A DNA stretch of 64,000 bases from positions 28,775-92,774 of the forward strand of contig JAFIFV010000130.1 of NCBI GenBank assembly GCA_020831845.1. Reading direction: 5' to 3'. Both the position numbers and the translations under genes were made by a program. The notes beneath the pieces were generated by a model. The model saw only the letters and a list, made by a program, of their open reading frames with translations. It made no database searches and was not told the DNA's origin. The stretch is from Ectothiorhodospiraceae bacterium (GTDB lineage: Bacteria; Pseudomonadota; Gammaproteobacteria; Nitrococcales; Aquisalimonadaceae). Below, piece after piece: positions 36,737 through 45,874 of this stretch; the stretch's first letter is position 1, and each line of letters starts with the position of its first letter.

Positions 36737-36760
36737 AACGGGAAACGCGCGTTTCCCGTT
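36737..36760. promoter_or_regulatory. 24-bp perfect palindrome upstream of cfa (possible PsrA-type operator)
   Basis: AACGGGAAACGC followed directly by its exact complement GCGTTTCCCGTT: a perfect 24-bp palindrome with no spacer, ending 45 bases before the cfa ATG. Its core GAAAC-GCGC-GTTTC matches the published form of the Pseudomonas PsrA operator, G/CAAAC-N2-4-GTTTG/C. PsrA is a TetR-type regulator of lipid and rpoS genes. As RNA it would form a hairpin instead. Confidence 0.6.
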
Positions 36761-36805
36761 TCGCGAAATGCATCGGACCACAGATTATCCTGACCTCGGG
36801 AGAAG

Positions 36806-37969
36806 ATGATGGACGACCGTTCTGCGGCGGAAACAACAAGAACACGCGACAACGAAGTCAAGGTTGATGGCCTCATCGGGGAATTGCTGAACAAGGCGGA
36901 TATCCGAATCAACGGCGACCGTCCCTGGGACATCACCATCCATGACCCCAACGTACCGGAACGCGCGCTGGCATACGGCAACCTGGGGCTCGGCGAATCC
37001 TACATGGACGGCGGCTGGGATGCGGAGCGGCTGGACGAGTTTTTTTTTCGCCTGATCCGCTCGCACGTCCACGAACAGGTTCAACCACTCAGGCTGATCT
37101 TCCATTCCCTGCGGGCCAGATTGCTGAACCTGCAGACAGCCCGGCGCTCCTGGCAGGTGGGCGAACGCCACTACGATCTCGGCAACGAGTTCTACCAGGC
37201 CATGCTGGACAAGCGCATGACCTATACCTGCGGGTACTGGAAAAACGCCCGTACTCTGGACGAAGCTCAGGAAGCCAAGCTGGATCTCATCTGCCGCAAG
37301 CTCGAACTGAAGCCCGGTATGCGGGTGCTCGACATCGGCTGCGGCTGGGGCAGTTTCATGGCCTACGCGGCCGAACACTATGATGTCAGCTGCGTCGGCA
37401 TCACCATCTCCCGCGAGCAGGCGGAGTTGGGGCGCCGGCTCTGCCAGGGCCTGCCCGTGGAGTTCCGGCTTCAGGATTACCGCGACCTCGATGAAACATT
37501 CGACCGCGTGGTCAGCGTGGGCATGTTCGAGCACGTGGGCCGCAAGAACCACCGCGAGTACATGGAAACCGCAGCCCGCTGCCTGAAGGGGGATGGCCTG
37601 TTCCTGCTGCACACCATCGGCAAGAATGTCCGCAACGGCACCCCGGACCCATGGATCGACAAGCACATCTTCCCGAACGGCGATCTGCCCTCCTTGGGCC
37701 AGATCGCAGAGAGCAGCGAAGATCTGTTCGTGATCGAGGACATGCACAATTTCGGCGCCGACTACGACAGGACGCTGCTGGCCTGGCACGATAACGTGGA
37801 ACGGGCCTGGCCGCATTTCCGCGACCGCTACGGGGAACGCTTTCACCGCATGTGGCGTTATTACCTGCTCTGCTGCGCCGGCGCCTTCCGCGCCAGGTCC
37901 ATCCAGCTTTGGCAACTGGTCATGGCACCTCAGGGGCTGGTGGGCGGTTATCGCCGCCCAGCGGACTGA
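36806..37969 (+). CDS. cfa: Cyclopropane-fatty-acyl-phospholipid synthase
   Basis: Adds a methylene group from SAM across the double bonds of membrane phospholipids, usually in stationary or stress conditions. 387 residues, as E. coli Cfa (382). Motifs: LGLGESYMDGGWD, then HYDLGNEFYQAMLDKRMTYTCGYW, SAM-binding VLDIGCGWGS, VGMFEHVG and the C-terminal CAGAFRAR. A run of nine T at 37040-37048 encodes Phe-Phe-Phe near residue 80; slippage there would abolish the enzyme. GGGAGAAG precedes the ATG. Confidence 0.95.
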   Translation: MMDDRSAAETTRTRDNEVKVDGLIGELLNKADIRINGDRPWDITIHDPNVPERALAYGNLGLGESYMDGGWDAERLDEFFFRLIRSHVHEQVQPLRLIFHSLRARLLNLQTARRSWQVGERHYDLGNEFYQAMLDKRMTYTCGYWKNARTLDEAQEAKLDLICRKLELKPGMRVLDIGCGWGSFMAYAAEHYDVSCVGITISREQAELGRRLCQGLPVEFRLQDYRDLDETFDRVVSVGMFEHVGRKNHREYMETAARCLKGDGLFLLHTIGKNVRNGTPDPWIDKHIFPNGDLPSLGQIAESSEDLFVIEDMHNFGADYDRTLLAWHDNVERAWPHFRDRYGERFHRMWRYYLLCCAGAFRARSIQLWQLVMAPQGLVGGYRRPAD

Positions 37970-38034
37970 CCCATCCGCCGGCGGGTCGGGTCGCCATGCG
38001 GCGCGATTTCATTAGCCTGCTAACTTCTGATAGA

Positions 38035-38044
38035 TTACCGGTAA
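38035..38044. promoter_or_regulatory. 10-bp palindrome upstream of the SDR gene
   Basis: TTACCGGTAA, a perfect palindrome in the AT-rich part of the cfa-SDR gap (37970-38123). It could be part of a promoter/operator for the SDR gene. A chance occurrence is possible. Confidence 0.25.
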
Positions 38045-38123
38045 AACAATGATCGACGGAGCCGTCATTGCGGCGGTTCCGGGCCTCTCGTTCCTGCTTT
38101 CATCACCATCTGGAGTTCGAATC

Positions 38124-38888
38124 ATGGAAAACGCCGTCTACATAGTGACCGGGTCATCCGCTGGCATCGGGCAGGCCTGCGCAGAACGGCTGGCCGCTGG
38201 CGGCGGGCGCATTGTGGTGAACTACGCCACCCGCCAGCCGGAAGCCGAAGCGGTGGCCGAGGCCTGCCGGACACAAGGGGGCGAAGCCATCGTCGTGCAG
38301 GGCAACGTGGCCGAGGATGCCGATTGCCGCCGGCTGGCGCAGGCCGCGCTGGACCAGTGGGGCCGGATCGACGGGCTGGTCAACAATGCGGGCACCACGC
38401 GCTTTGCAGCCCATGACGACCTGGATGCGCTGCAGGCCGAGGACTTCCAGCACATCTACAGTGTCAACGTCATCGGCGCCTACCAGATGATCCGTGCGGT
38501 CGCACCGGCCATGCAGGATCAGGGCAAGGGGGCGGTGGTCAACATGTCTTCCATCGCCGGCGTGCGCGGCGTCGGCTCGTCGGTGGCCTACGCCGCATCC
38601 AAGGGGGCACTGAACACCATGACAATGTCACTGGCCCGGGCGCTGGGCCCGGCCATCCGCGTCAATGCGGTCTGCCCCGGTTTCGTGGAAACGGGCTGGC
38701 TGAAGGCCGGGCTGGGCGACCAGTACGAGAAACGCCGGCAGAACTACGCCGCAGCCACTCCGCTGCAGGACACCGCCAAGCCGGAGGATATCGCGGAAAC
38801 CGTGGCCTGGCTGCTGACCGGCGCCGCCAAGACGACCGGGGAGACCATCCTGGTCGACGGCGGCATGCACTTGGGGGCACGCCGGTAA
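38124..38888 (+). CDS. Short-chain dehydrogenase/reductase (FabG-like)
   Basis: 254 residues from ATG 38124 (GGAG upstream); an in-frame ATG at 38049 would add 25 residues without homology. Classical SDR: NAD(P) loop TGSSAGIGQA, NNAGTT, active-site Ser in NMSSIAGVRG, and Tyr-x-x-x-Lys in YAASK. C-terminal PEDIAETVAWLLTGAAKTTGETILVDGGMH is normal. NADP preference and substrate unknown. It is 7 bases from the MFS gene, so they form an operon. Confidence 0.92.
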   Translation: MENAVYIVTGSSAGIGQACAERLAAGGGRIVVNYATRQPEAEAVAEACRTQGGEAIVVQGNVAEDADCRRLAQAALDQWGRIDGLVNNAGTTRFAAHDDLDALQAEDFQHIYSVNVIGAYQMIRAVAPAMQDQGKGAVVNMSSIAGVRGVGSSVAYAASKGALNTMTMSLARALGPAIRVNAVCPGFVETGWLKAGLGDQYEKRRQNYAAATPLQDTAKPEDIAETVAWLLTGAAKTTGETILVDGGMHLGARR

Positions 38889-38895
38889 CACCACC

Positions 38896-40116
38896 ATGAC
38901 CCAGGACGGGCAACGCCTGCGGCACTTCCTGATGATTCTTTCAGGGGTGTTCGTCACCCTGATCGTGATCGTCTTCGCGCGGCTGGCCTATGGCCTGCTG
39001 CTGCCGCCGATGCGCGCCGATCTCGGGATGAGCTACCAGCAGGCCGGGCTGCTTGGCACAGTCACGGCGCTGGGCTATTTCTGCTTCGTGCTCCTGGGTG
39101 GCATCACGGCGGCACGCTGGGGGGCGCGAACCAGTGTGGTGTTCGGCCTCACCACAGTGTCTCTCGGCTTTGCCGGAATGGCGCTGTCCAACGCCTACCC
39201 GCTGCTGATGCTGTTCATGGTCCTGCTGGGCGTGGGCACGGCTTTCAGCTATGCGCCAATGGTCTCGCTGCTGGCAACCTGGTTTCCGGAACGGCGTGGT
39301 ACCGTGATCGGCTTCCTGACAAGCGGCGTCGGGCTTGGCATGTTGATCATCGGCGTGCTCATCCCCTGGCTCGAACGGCTATTCGGCACCACCGGCTGGC
39401 GGGTGACCTGGGCGGTATTCGCCGTTGCCGGTGTGCTGGTGGCATTGATGGTGGCCTGCTTTGTCCGCAACCCGCCATCCGCCGCGCCCCGCGATGGCCA
39501 CCCGCCCCCACCTCCCAGCGACAAGATCGCTATCTACACCAATCCACGGGTGATCACCGTGGGCCTGGTCTACGGCATCGTCGGGCTGACGTACATCGTG
39601 CAGACGGTGTTCATGGTCAGCTTCATGGCGGAATCCGGGATTCCCGCAGCCACCGCCGGCGGCCTGGTAGCAATGATGGGCATGTTGTCGCTTGCCGCCG
39701 GTCCGACCTGGGGCAGCCTGTCGGACCGTATGGGCCGGGGCAGTTCGCTGATGCTTGCCATGGCGCTTGTGCTGGGTGGCATGATACTGCCCCTGATCCA
39801 TCAGAGCCTGCCCGTTTTCACCATCCATTATGCGGTGATGGGCTGCACCGTCAGCGGGCTGTTCACGCTGGTCCAGGCGGCCGGCACCGAGCAGGTACCA
39901 CCCAGGGACGTGCCTATTGCCTTCAGCTTCGTCACCCTGTTCTTCGCCGGCGGCCAGTTCATCGGCCCCGCCTTCGCCGGTATTCTGATCGAATGGACCG
40001 GTGGCTTCCACGCCGCCTACGGCTTCACCTGCATCATGCTCGCGCTGGGCGTTTACCTGGCGTCCCGGGTGCGCCGGCTGCCGGCGCTGGCCGCGCAGAC
40101 AGAAACAGCGCCATGA
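38896..40116 (+). CDS. MFS transporter (YbfB/YjiJ-like)
   Basis: 406 residues, 12 membrane helices. FARLAYGLLLPPMRADLGMSYQQAGLLGTVTALGYF and WGARTSVVFG, the cytoplasmic loop between helices 2 and 3, fit the YbfB/YjiJ-type MFS. The central loop is proline-rich (HPPPPPSDKI). Substrate unknown. Starts 7 bases after the SDR stop, so the SDR may act on what is transported, which is inference only. Confidence 0.88.
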   Translation: MTQDGQRLRHFLMILSGVFVTLIVIVFARLAYGLLLPPMRADLGMSYQQAGLLGTVTALGYFCFVLLGGITAARWGARTSVVFGLTTVSLGFAGMALSNAYPLLMLFMVLLGVGTAFSYAPMVSLLATWFPERRGTVIGFLTSGVGLGMLIIGVLIPWLERLFGTTGWRVTWAVFAVAGVLVALMVACFVRNPPSAAPRDGHPPPPPSDKIAIYTNPRVITVGLVYGIVGLTYIVQTVFMVSFMAESGIPAATAGGLVAMMGMLSLAAGPTWGSLSDRMGRGSSLMLAMALVLGGMILPLIHQSLPVFTIHYAVMGCTVSGLFTLVQAAGTEQVPPRDVPIAFSFVTLFFAGGQFIGPAFAGILIEWTGGFHAAYGFTCIMLALGVYLASRVRRLPALAAQTETAP

Positions 40117-40145
40117 ACATGGATCGGTGCACATCGATCGTGGGC

Positions 40146-40160
40146 GCACCATGATGGTGC
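40146..40160. promoter_or_regulatory. Perfect palindrome upstream of the amidoligase operon
   Basis: GCACCAT-G-ATGGTGC, perfect 7-bp arms around one base, about 135 bases before the first gene of the six-gene operon. Just upstream GGTGC (40126-40130) pairs with GCACC (40146-40150), so alternative structures exist. It may be an operator or part of an end-of-transcript structure for the MFS gene. Confidence 0.4.
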
Positions 40161-40293
40161 ATATGTTATCAGCGCCTCCCGCCCGGAAAGCTGTGTCGGG
40201 CGACGCGACACACTGGCAACACGGTCCTGGCTGAACTAAGAGTTACTGGCACGGTTTTCGCTCGCTAACGGATAAACCGCAATAAGGAGCGAT

Positions 40294-41739
40294 ATGACGA
40301 TCAACTGGTCAGAGTACGGTGACAAGGAATTCTTTGACGAACTGGTGGACGCACGCCACCGGCCCAGAGCCCCGGCCCGGGATCTGCTTCGATACCTGGA
40401 ATCACTGAGCAGCGAGGAAATCCGCGAACGCCAGCAGGCGGCAGAGATCGCCATTGTCGAAATGGGTATTACGTTCACGGTGTACTCGGAAGGCGAGAAC
40501 ATCGACCGGGCCTGGCCATTCGATATCATTCCTCGCATTATCGCCGCCGATACCTGGGATCGAGTCGACGCCGGCCTGCGCCAGCGCATGCAGGCGCTGA
40601 ACCTGTTTATCGCCGATATCTACGGCAAACAACAGGTCATCAAGGACAAGGTCTTCCCCGAAGAGCTGCTGGCCAATTCCGCCAACTTCCGCCAGGAATG
40701 CGTGGGCATCGAGCCGCCGCTGGGCGTATGGGCCCATATCTGCGGCTCCGACCTCATCCGCGATCACAAGGGCGAGTTCCTGGTGCTGGAGGACAACCTG
40801 CGGGTTCCCTCCGGCGTCTCCTACATGATGGAAAACCGGGTGTTGACCAAGCGCGTGTTCGGAGAACTGTTCGAGGACACCAGCATCCGGCCCATCGGCG
40901 ACTACCCCACCAAGCTGTTCGACACCCTGGCCGCCATCTCCCCGCGCCCGATGGACTACCCGGAAGTCGTGGTACTGACGCCGGGAATCTACAACTCGGC
41001 CTACTTCGAACACTCGTTCCTGGCCCAGCACATGGGCGCGGAACTGGTGGAAGGACAGGATCTCATCGTCGGCGACGACGACTGCGTGTACATGCGCACC
41101 ATCCGCGGGCCCCAACGGGTGGATGTGATCTACCGCCGTATCGACGACCTGTTCCTGGACCCGGACGCGTTCCGCAAGGATTCCACGCTGGGCGTACCCG
41201 GCCTGATGCGGGCCTGGCGGCAAGGCAACGTGGCGCTGGCCAACGCGCCTGGTGCCGGCGTCGCCGACGACAAGGTGGTGTACGCCTTCGTGCCGGATTT
41301 CATACGCTATTACCTGGACCAGGAGCCGATACTGCCCAACGTGCCCACCTATCTTTGCTACCGTGAAGAGGAAATGCAGCATGTGCTGCAGAATCTGGAC
41401 TCGCTGGTGGTCAAGCCGGCAAACGAATCCGGTGGTTACGGCATGCTGATCGGTCCAACGGCTACCAAGAAGGAGCGTGCGGAGTTCGCCCGCCGCATCA
41501 AGCATGAGCCACGCAACTACATCGCCCAGCCGCTGATCCGCCTGTCGACGGTGCCCACCATCATCGGCGATGCCGTGGAACCCCGGCACGTGGATCTGCG
41601 GCCGTTCATCCTGCAGGGGGACGAAATGTACGTGACCCCCGGCGGACTGACGCGGGTGGCACTCCGCAAGGGCTCCACCGTGGTGAATTCGTCCCAGGGT
41701 GGCGGCAGCAAGGACACCTGGATCGTGGAGGCAGGCTGA
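40294..41739 (+). CDS. Circularly permuted ATP-grasp protein (stand-alone)
   Basis: 481 residues of the circularly permuted type-2 ATP-grasp family. Such enzymes are predicted to join a carboxylate to an amine using ATP. Conserved motifs are intact: LEDNLRVPSGVSYMMENR (about 164-180), DVIYRRIDDLFLDP, VALANAPGAGVADDK, and the nucleotide-binding KPANESGGYGM near 373-383. The end GGSKDTWIVEAG is typical. AAGGAGCGAT precedes the ATG. First gene of the operon; it overlaps the alpha-E gene (TGATG). The substrate is unknown. Confidence 0.92.
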   Translation: MTINWSEYGDKEFFDELVDARHRPRAPARDLLRYLESLSSEEIRERQQAAEIAIVEMGITFTVYSEGENIDRAWPFDIIPRIIAADTWDRVDAGLRQRMQALNLFIADIYGKQQVIKDKVFPEELLANSANFRQECVGIEPPLGVWAHICGSDLIRDHKGEFLVLEDNLRVPSGVSYMMENRVLTKRVFGELFEDTSIRPIGDYPTKLFDTLAAISPRPMDYPEVVVLTPGIYNSAYFEHSFLAQHMGAELVEGQDLIVGDDDCVYMRTIRGPQRVDVIYRRIDDLFLDPDAFRKDSTLGVPGLMRAWRQGNVALANAPGAGVADDKVVYAFVPDFIRYYLDQEPILPNVPTYLCYREEEMQHVLQNLDSLVVKPANESGGYGMLIGPTATKKERAEFARRIKHEPRNYIAQPLIRLSTVPTIIGDAVEPRHVDLRPFILQGDEMYVTPGGLTRVALRKGSTVVNSSQGGGSKDTWIVEAG

Positions 41740-42692
41740 TGTTGTCGCGCGTCGCAGAACGGGTTTACTGGATGGGTCGCTACATCGAACGGGCTGAAAA
41801 CGCGGCACGGCTGGTCAACGCCTATGCCACCGAGGTGATGGACCTCCCCCGCAGCCTGGGCACCGGCTGGCATTCCCTGGCCGACATCACCGGCGCGAGC
41901 GAACTGTTCACCGGCCACTACCAGAATTACGACGAGCGCAACGTGGTCAAGTTCCTGCTCGCCGACACCTTCAATCCGGGCTCGGTACTGGCCTCCCTGA
42001 AGATGGCGCGGGAAAACGTGCGCACCACGCGGGAACTGCTCCCCACCGAGACCTGGGAGCACATGAACCGCCTGTACCTTTACGTGAAGGACAACGTGCA
42101 CAGTTCCCTCAGCCGCAAGCACCGTTTCGCCTTTCTGAACAACGTCATCTTCCGCTGCCAGCAGATTTCCGGCCTGCTGGCGGGCACCATGAGCTATGAT
42201 TCCGCCTACGAGTTCGTGCGCCTGGGGATCAACCTGGAACGCACGGACATGACCACGCGGATCGTCGACAGCGCCGTGTTCCTGCTGATGCCGCGCAAGG
42301 ACGAGCCGTCGGACTATGACAGTCTGCTCTGGGTCAACGTGCTGAAATCGCTCTCCGCCTACCAGATGTACCGCCAGCACGTGTACACGCGCGTGATCGG
42401 CGACGAGGTTGTGCGCTTCCTGCTGCAGGACGAACAGTTCCCTCGCTCGGTGGCCCGCGCCGTCTCGGAGGCGGCAAGCTGCCTGAAGGCCCTGCCCCGC
42501 AGCGACACACCGCTGCTGCGCATCTCGCGGCTTCAGCGCCGGGTCAAGGAAGCGGAGCCGATGAACATGAGCCTGGAAGAACTGCACGCCTTCATCGACA
42601 ACCTCCAGTCGGAAGTCAACGAAGTTCACGGCCAGATCGCGGCCACCTGGTTCCTGATCGATTCGGAAACCGCCGAGCAGCAATCCGCCTGA
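41739..42692 (+). CDS. Alpha-E domain protein (DUF403)
   Basis: 317 residues, all-helical alpha-E domain with the repeated glutamate patterns: opening LSRVAERVYWMGRYIERAENAARL and RLGINLERTDMTTRIVDSAVFLL. Always coupled to the permuted ATP-grasp in genomes and predicted to act with it, perhaps as a partner holding the substrate. Its start shares bases with the ATP-grasp stop. It is 23 bases before the transglutaminase-DUF2126 gene. Confidence 0.92.
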   Translation: MLSRVAERVYWMGRYIERAENAARLVNAYATEVMDLPRSLGTGWHSLADITGASELFTGHYQNYDERNVVKFLLADTFNPGSVLASLKMARENVRTTRELLPTETWEHMNRLYLYVKDNVHSSLSRKHRFAFLNNVIFRCQQISGLLAGTMSYDSAYEFVRLGINLERTDMTTRIVDSAVFLLMPRKDEPSDYDSLLWVNVLKSLSAYQMYRQHVYTRVIGDEVVRFLLQDEQFPRSVARAVSEAASCLKALPRSDTPLLRISRLQRRVKEAEPMNMSLEELHAFIDNLQSEVNEVHGQIAATWFLIDSETAEQQSA

Positions 42693-42715
42693 GCGCAACG
42701 GTACGAGGCACTACC

Positions 42716-45700
42716 ATGGCCATCACCGTGGGCATACAGCATCACACGCGCTACCGCTTCGACCGGCCTGTACGGCTTTCTCCGCATGACATCCGGCTAC
42801 GTCCCGCGCCGCATGCCCGCACGCCGCTGACACACTACCAGCTCCGCATCGAACCAGACACGCATCATGTGCACTGGCAGCAGGACCCGTTCGGTAATCA
42901 TCTGGCGCGGGTGTACTTCCCGGAGCCCATGACCGAGCTGGTGGTGGACGTACGGCTCCACGCCGACCTGACCGTGATCAACCCGTTCGATTTCTTCGTG
43001 GAAAAGTACGCAGAGCGGTTCCCGTTCCGCTATGACGCGCGCCTGGCCCATGACCTGGCACCATATCTGGAAATACGCGAACACGGGCCGCTGCTGAAGC
43101 GCTGGATGCAGGGCGTGGACCGCGGCAGCAAGCACATCGTCGATTTCCTGGTCATGCTGAACCAGCGGCTGAAGCAGGATATCGGCTATACGGTGCGCAT
43201 GGAGCCCGGCATCCAGAGCTGCGAAACGACGCTGGACGAAGCCATCGGTTCCTGCCGTGACACCGGCTGGCTGCTGGTGCAGATCCTCCGCCACCTGGGC
43301 CTGGCGGCCCGTTTCGTGTCCGGCTACCTGGTTCAGCTCAGGCCGGACCAGGAGTCGCTGGATGGCCCGTCCGGACCGAAGGAAGACTTCACCGACCTGC
43401 ACGCCTGGGCCGAGGTCTACGTGCCCGGCGCGGGCTGGATCGGGCTTGACCCGACCTCGGGCCTGTTTGCAGGCGAGGGCCATATTCCCCTCGCCTGCAC
43501 GCCAGACCCGGTTAGCGCCGCCCCGGTCACCGGTTTCAGCGATCCCTGCAAGGTGGAGTTCGAGTTCCACAACAAGGTCGTACGGCTGCATGAGGACCCG
43601 CGCGTCACCTACCCCTATGATGATGCGCAATGGGATGCCGTGTGCCGGCTCGGCCGCCAGATCGACCAGGAACTGGAACAGATGGACGTCCGCCTGACCA
43701 TGGGCGGCGAACCCACCTTTATTTCCGTCGACGACATGGAGGGGCCGGAATGGAACACCGAGGCCCTCGGGGTGGAAAAACGCATCCGCGCCGGAACGCT
43801 GCTGCGACGGCTAAGGGATACCTTCTCGCCGGGAGGGCTGCTGCTCTACGGCCAGGGCAAGTGGTACCCGGGAGAGCCTCTGCCTCGCTGGGCTCTGGGA
43901 TGCTTCTGGCACAAGGATGGAATCGCACTTTGGCGTGAACCGGCACTGCAGGCGGACGAACGCAGGGACTACGGCTTCAGGACCGCGGATGCCGAGCGCT
44001 TCATGCATGCCGTGGCCCGGCGCCTGGGAATCCCGGCCGGTCATATCATCCCTGGCCACGAGGACTGGCTCTATTATCTGTGGCGAGACGCCACCACGCC
44101 GCCGGACGTCAGTCCTGTGGCGCTCTCCTGGGCACCTCAGTTCCGCGACGATCTCTGCCTGGCGATGGGACGCGGCCTGGGGGCGGTGATCGGATACGCG
44201 CTGCCGATAAGCCACGACAGCGACTCCGGCGCCTGGACCAGCGGCCCCTGGCGCTTTCCTCGCGGCCACTTGTACCTGGTGCCCGGCGCCTCGCCCATGG
44301 GGCTCAGGCTGCCGGTTGCCATGCTGCCGCCCGGCCCGCCGCGCACCGCCCTGTGCGTGGAAGCCCGCAACGGCAGGCTGTACGCCTTTCTGCCGCCGCT
44401 GGAACAATTCGCCGCCTTCACCGCGCTGGTCGATGCCGTGGAGGCCACCGCCGCGGAACTGGACATGCCGATGCTGCTGGAAGGCTTCGACCCGCCCGGC
44501 GACCCAGGCGTGAACAGTTTCAAGGTGACGCCGGACCCGGGCGTCATCGAGGTGAACATCCACCCCTCCGGAACCTGGGACGAGCTGGAGCGGACGGTGA
44601 CCACCCTCTACGAGCAGGCGCGCCAGAGCCGACTCGGCACCGAGAAGTTCATGATGGACGGCCGTCACACCGGCACCGGGGGCGGCAACCACGTGACGCT
44701 GGGCGCACGCACCACTGCGAACAGCCCGTTTCTTCGCCGTCCGGATCTGCTGCGCTCATTCCTGACCTACTGGCAACACCATCCCTCACTGTCCTACCTG
44801 TTCTCGGGCATGTTCATCGGGCCCACCTCGCAGGCACCACGCGTGGACGAACGCGGCGACCGCTTCGTGTGGCTGCTGGACCAGGCATTGCAACTGGTCA
44901 CGCCGGAAACCACGCCCACTGAGCTGGACCGCACACTGCGCAGTTGCCTGGCTGACCTCACCGGCAACACGCACCGGGCGGAGTTCAGCATCGACAAGCT
45001 GTATTCCCCGGACAGCCCGACAGGCCGACTGGGATTGCTGGAATTCCGTGCCTTCGAGATGCCGCCGCACGCCAGGATGAGCCTCGCCCAGATGCTGTTG
45101 CTGCGCGCCATGGTCGCCCGGTTCTGGCGCGCCCCCTACCGCGACGGGCTGATTCCCTGGGGCGGAGACCTGCACGACCGTTTTCTGCTGCCGCATTTCG
45201 TCTGGCAGGACTTCAGCGAAGTCATCGACGATCTCAATCAATGCGGCTACGCGCTGCAGCTCGGTTGGTTCGACGCCTTCCGCGAGTTTCGCTTCCCGGT
45301 CTGCGGCCGGGCCAGTTACGAAGGCATGGAGCTGGAACTGCGCCAGGCGCTGGAGCCCTGGCCCGTGGTCGAATCCCGTACGGCACAGCAGCGCACGGCC
45401 CGTGCCGTCGATTCGTCGGTGGAACGCGTGCAGCTCTACTGTCGAGGCCTCGACCCGGAGCGTTACCACGTCAATTGCAACGGCCGGCGCGTGCCGCTGA
45501 GGACCACCGGTGACGACGATGGCCACGTGGCCGGCATCCGCTTCAAGGCCTGGGCCTCCCCATTGGGTCTGCACCCCACCCTACCGGCCCACGCACCGCT
45601 GGTCTTCGACTTGGTGGACCGGTATCTGGAGCGCAGCATCGGCGGCTTTGTCTACCACGCATCGCATCCGGGCGGACGCTCTTACGCAACCTTCCCTGTG

Positions 45701-45874
45701 AATGCCTACGAGGCGGAAGCACGGCGCATCACGCGCTTCTGGAGCTGGGGACACAGCGCCGGCGAACCGCCGTCGCGTCACCAGCCGGCGTCCACGGCCC
45801 ACTGGCCGCCACCGGACGAGCAGCCGGATGGCCCACAGCTGTATACCCTGGACCTGCGACGGATCACCACATGA
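42716..45874 (+). CDS. Transglutaminase-like/DUF2126 amidoligase protein, apparently active copy
   Basis: 1,052 residues. Order: N-terminal bacterial-transglutaminase domain (1-90), transglutaminase core with the catalytic triad Cys180 (GSCRDTGW), His229 (DLHAWAEVY) and Asp245 (GLDPTSG), then DUF2126 (putative amidoligase) from about 320. Motifs there: MGGEPTFIS (329-337), VIEVNIHP near 610-617 and HTGTGGGNH (651-659), probable nucleotide/metal-binding segments. Proteins of this class are predicted to make or cut amide bonds on peptides; no substrate is known. The next paralogue starts inside its stop codon (ATGA). Confidence 0.9.
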   Translation: MAITVGIQHHTRYRFDRPVRLSPHDIRLRPAPHARTPLTHYQLRIEPDTHHVHWQQDPFGNHLARVYFPEPMTELVVDVRLHADLTVINPFDFFVEKYAERFPFRYDARLAHDLAPYLEIREHGPLLKRWMQGVDRGSKHIVDFLVMLNQRLKQDIGYTVRMEPGIQSCETTLDEAIGSCRDTGWLLVQILRHLGLAARFVSGYLVQLRPDQESLDGPSGPKEDFTDLHAWAEVYVPGAGWIGLDPTSGLFAGEGHIPLACTPDPVSAAPVTGFSDPCKVEFEFHNKVVRLHEDPRVTYPYDDAQWDAVCRLGRQIDQELEQMDVRLTMGGEPTFISVDDMEGPEWNTEALGVEKRIRAGTLLRRLRDTFSPGGLLLYGQGKWYPGEPLPRWALGCFWHKDGIALWREPALQADERRDYGFRTADAERFMHAVARRLGIPAGHIIPGHEDWLYYLWRDATTPPDVSPVALSWAPQFRDDLCLAMGRGLGAVIGYALPISHDSDSGAWTSGPWRFPRGHLYLVPGASPMGLRLPVAMLPPGPPRTALCVEARNGRLYAFLPPLEQFAAFTALVDAVEATAAELDMPMLLEGFDPPGDPGVNSFKVTPDPGVIEVNIHPSGTWDELERTVTTLYEQARQSRLGTEKFMMDGRHTGTGGGNHVTLGARTTANSPFLRRPDLLRSFLTYWQHHPSLSYLFSGMFIGPTSQAPRVDERGDRFVWLLDQALQLVTPETTPTELDRTLRSCLADLTGNTHRAEFSIDKLYSPDSPTGRLGLLEFRAFEMPPHARMSLAQMLLLRAMVARFWRAPYRDGLIPWGGDLHDRFLLPHFVWQDFSEVIDDLNQCGYALQLGWFDAFREFRFPVCGRASYEGMELELRQALEPWPVVESRTAQQRTARAVDSSVERVQLYCRGLDPERYHVNCNGRRVPLRTTGDDDGHVAGIRFKAWASPLGLHPTLPAHAPLVFDLVDRYLERSIGGFVYHASHPGGRSYATFPVNAYEAEARRITRFWSWGHSAGEPPSRHQPASTAHWPPPDEQPDGPQLYTLDLRRITT

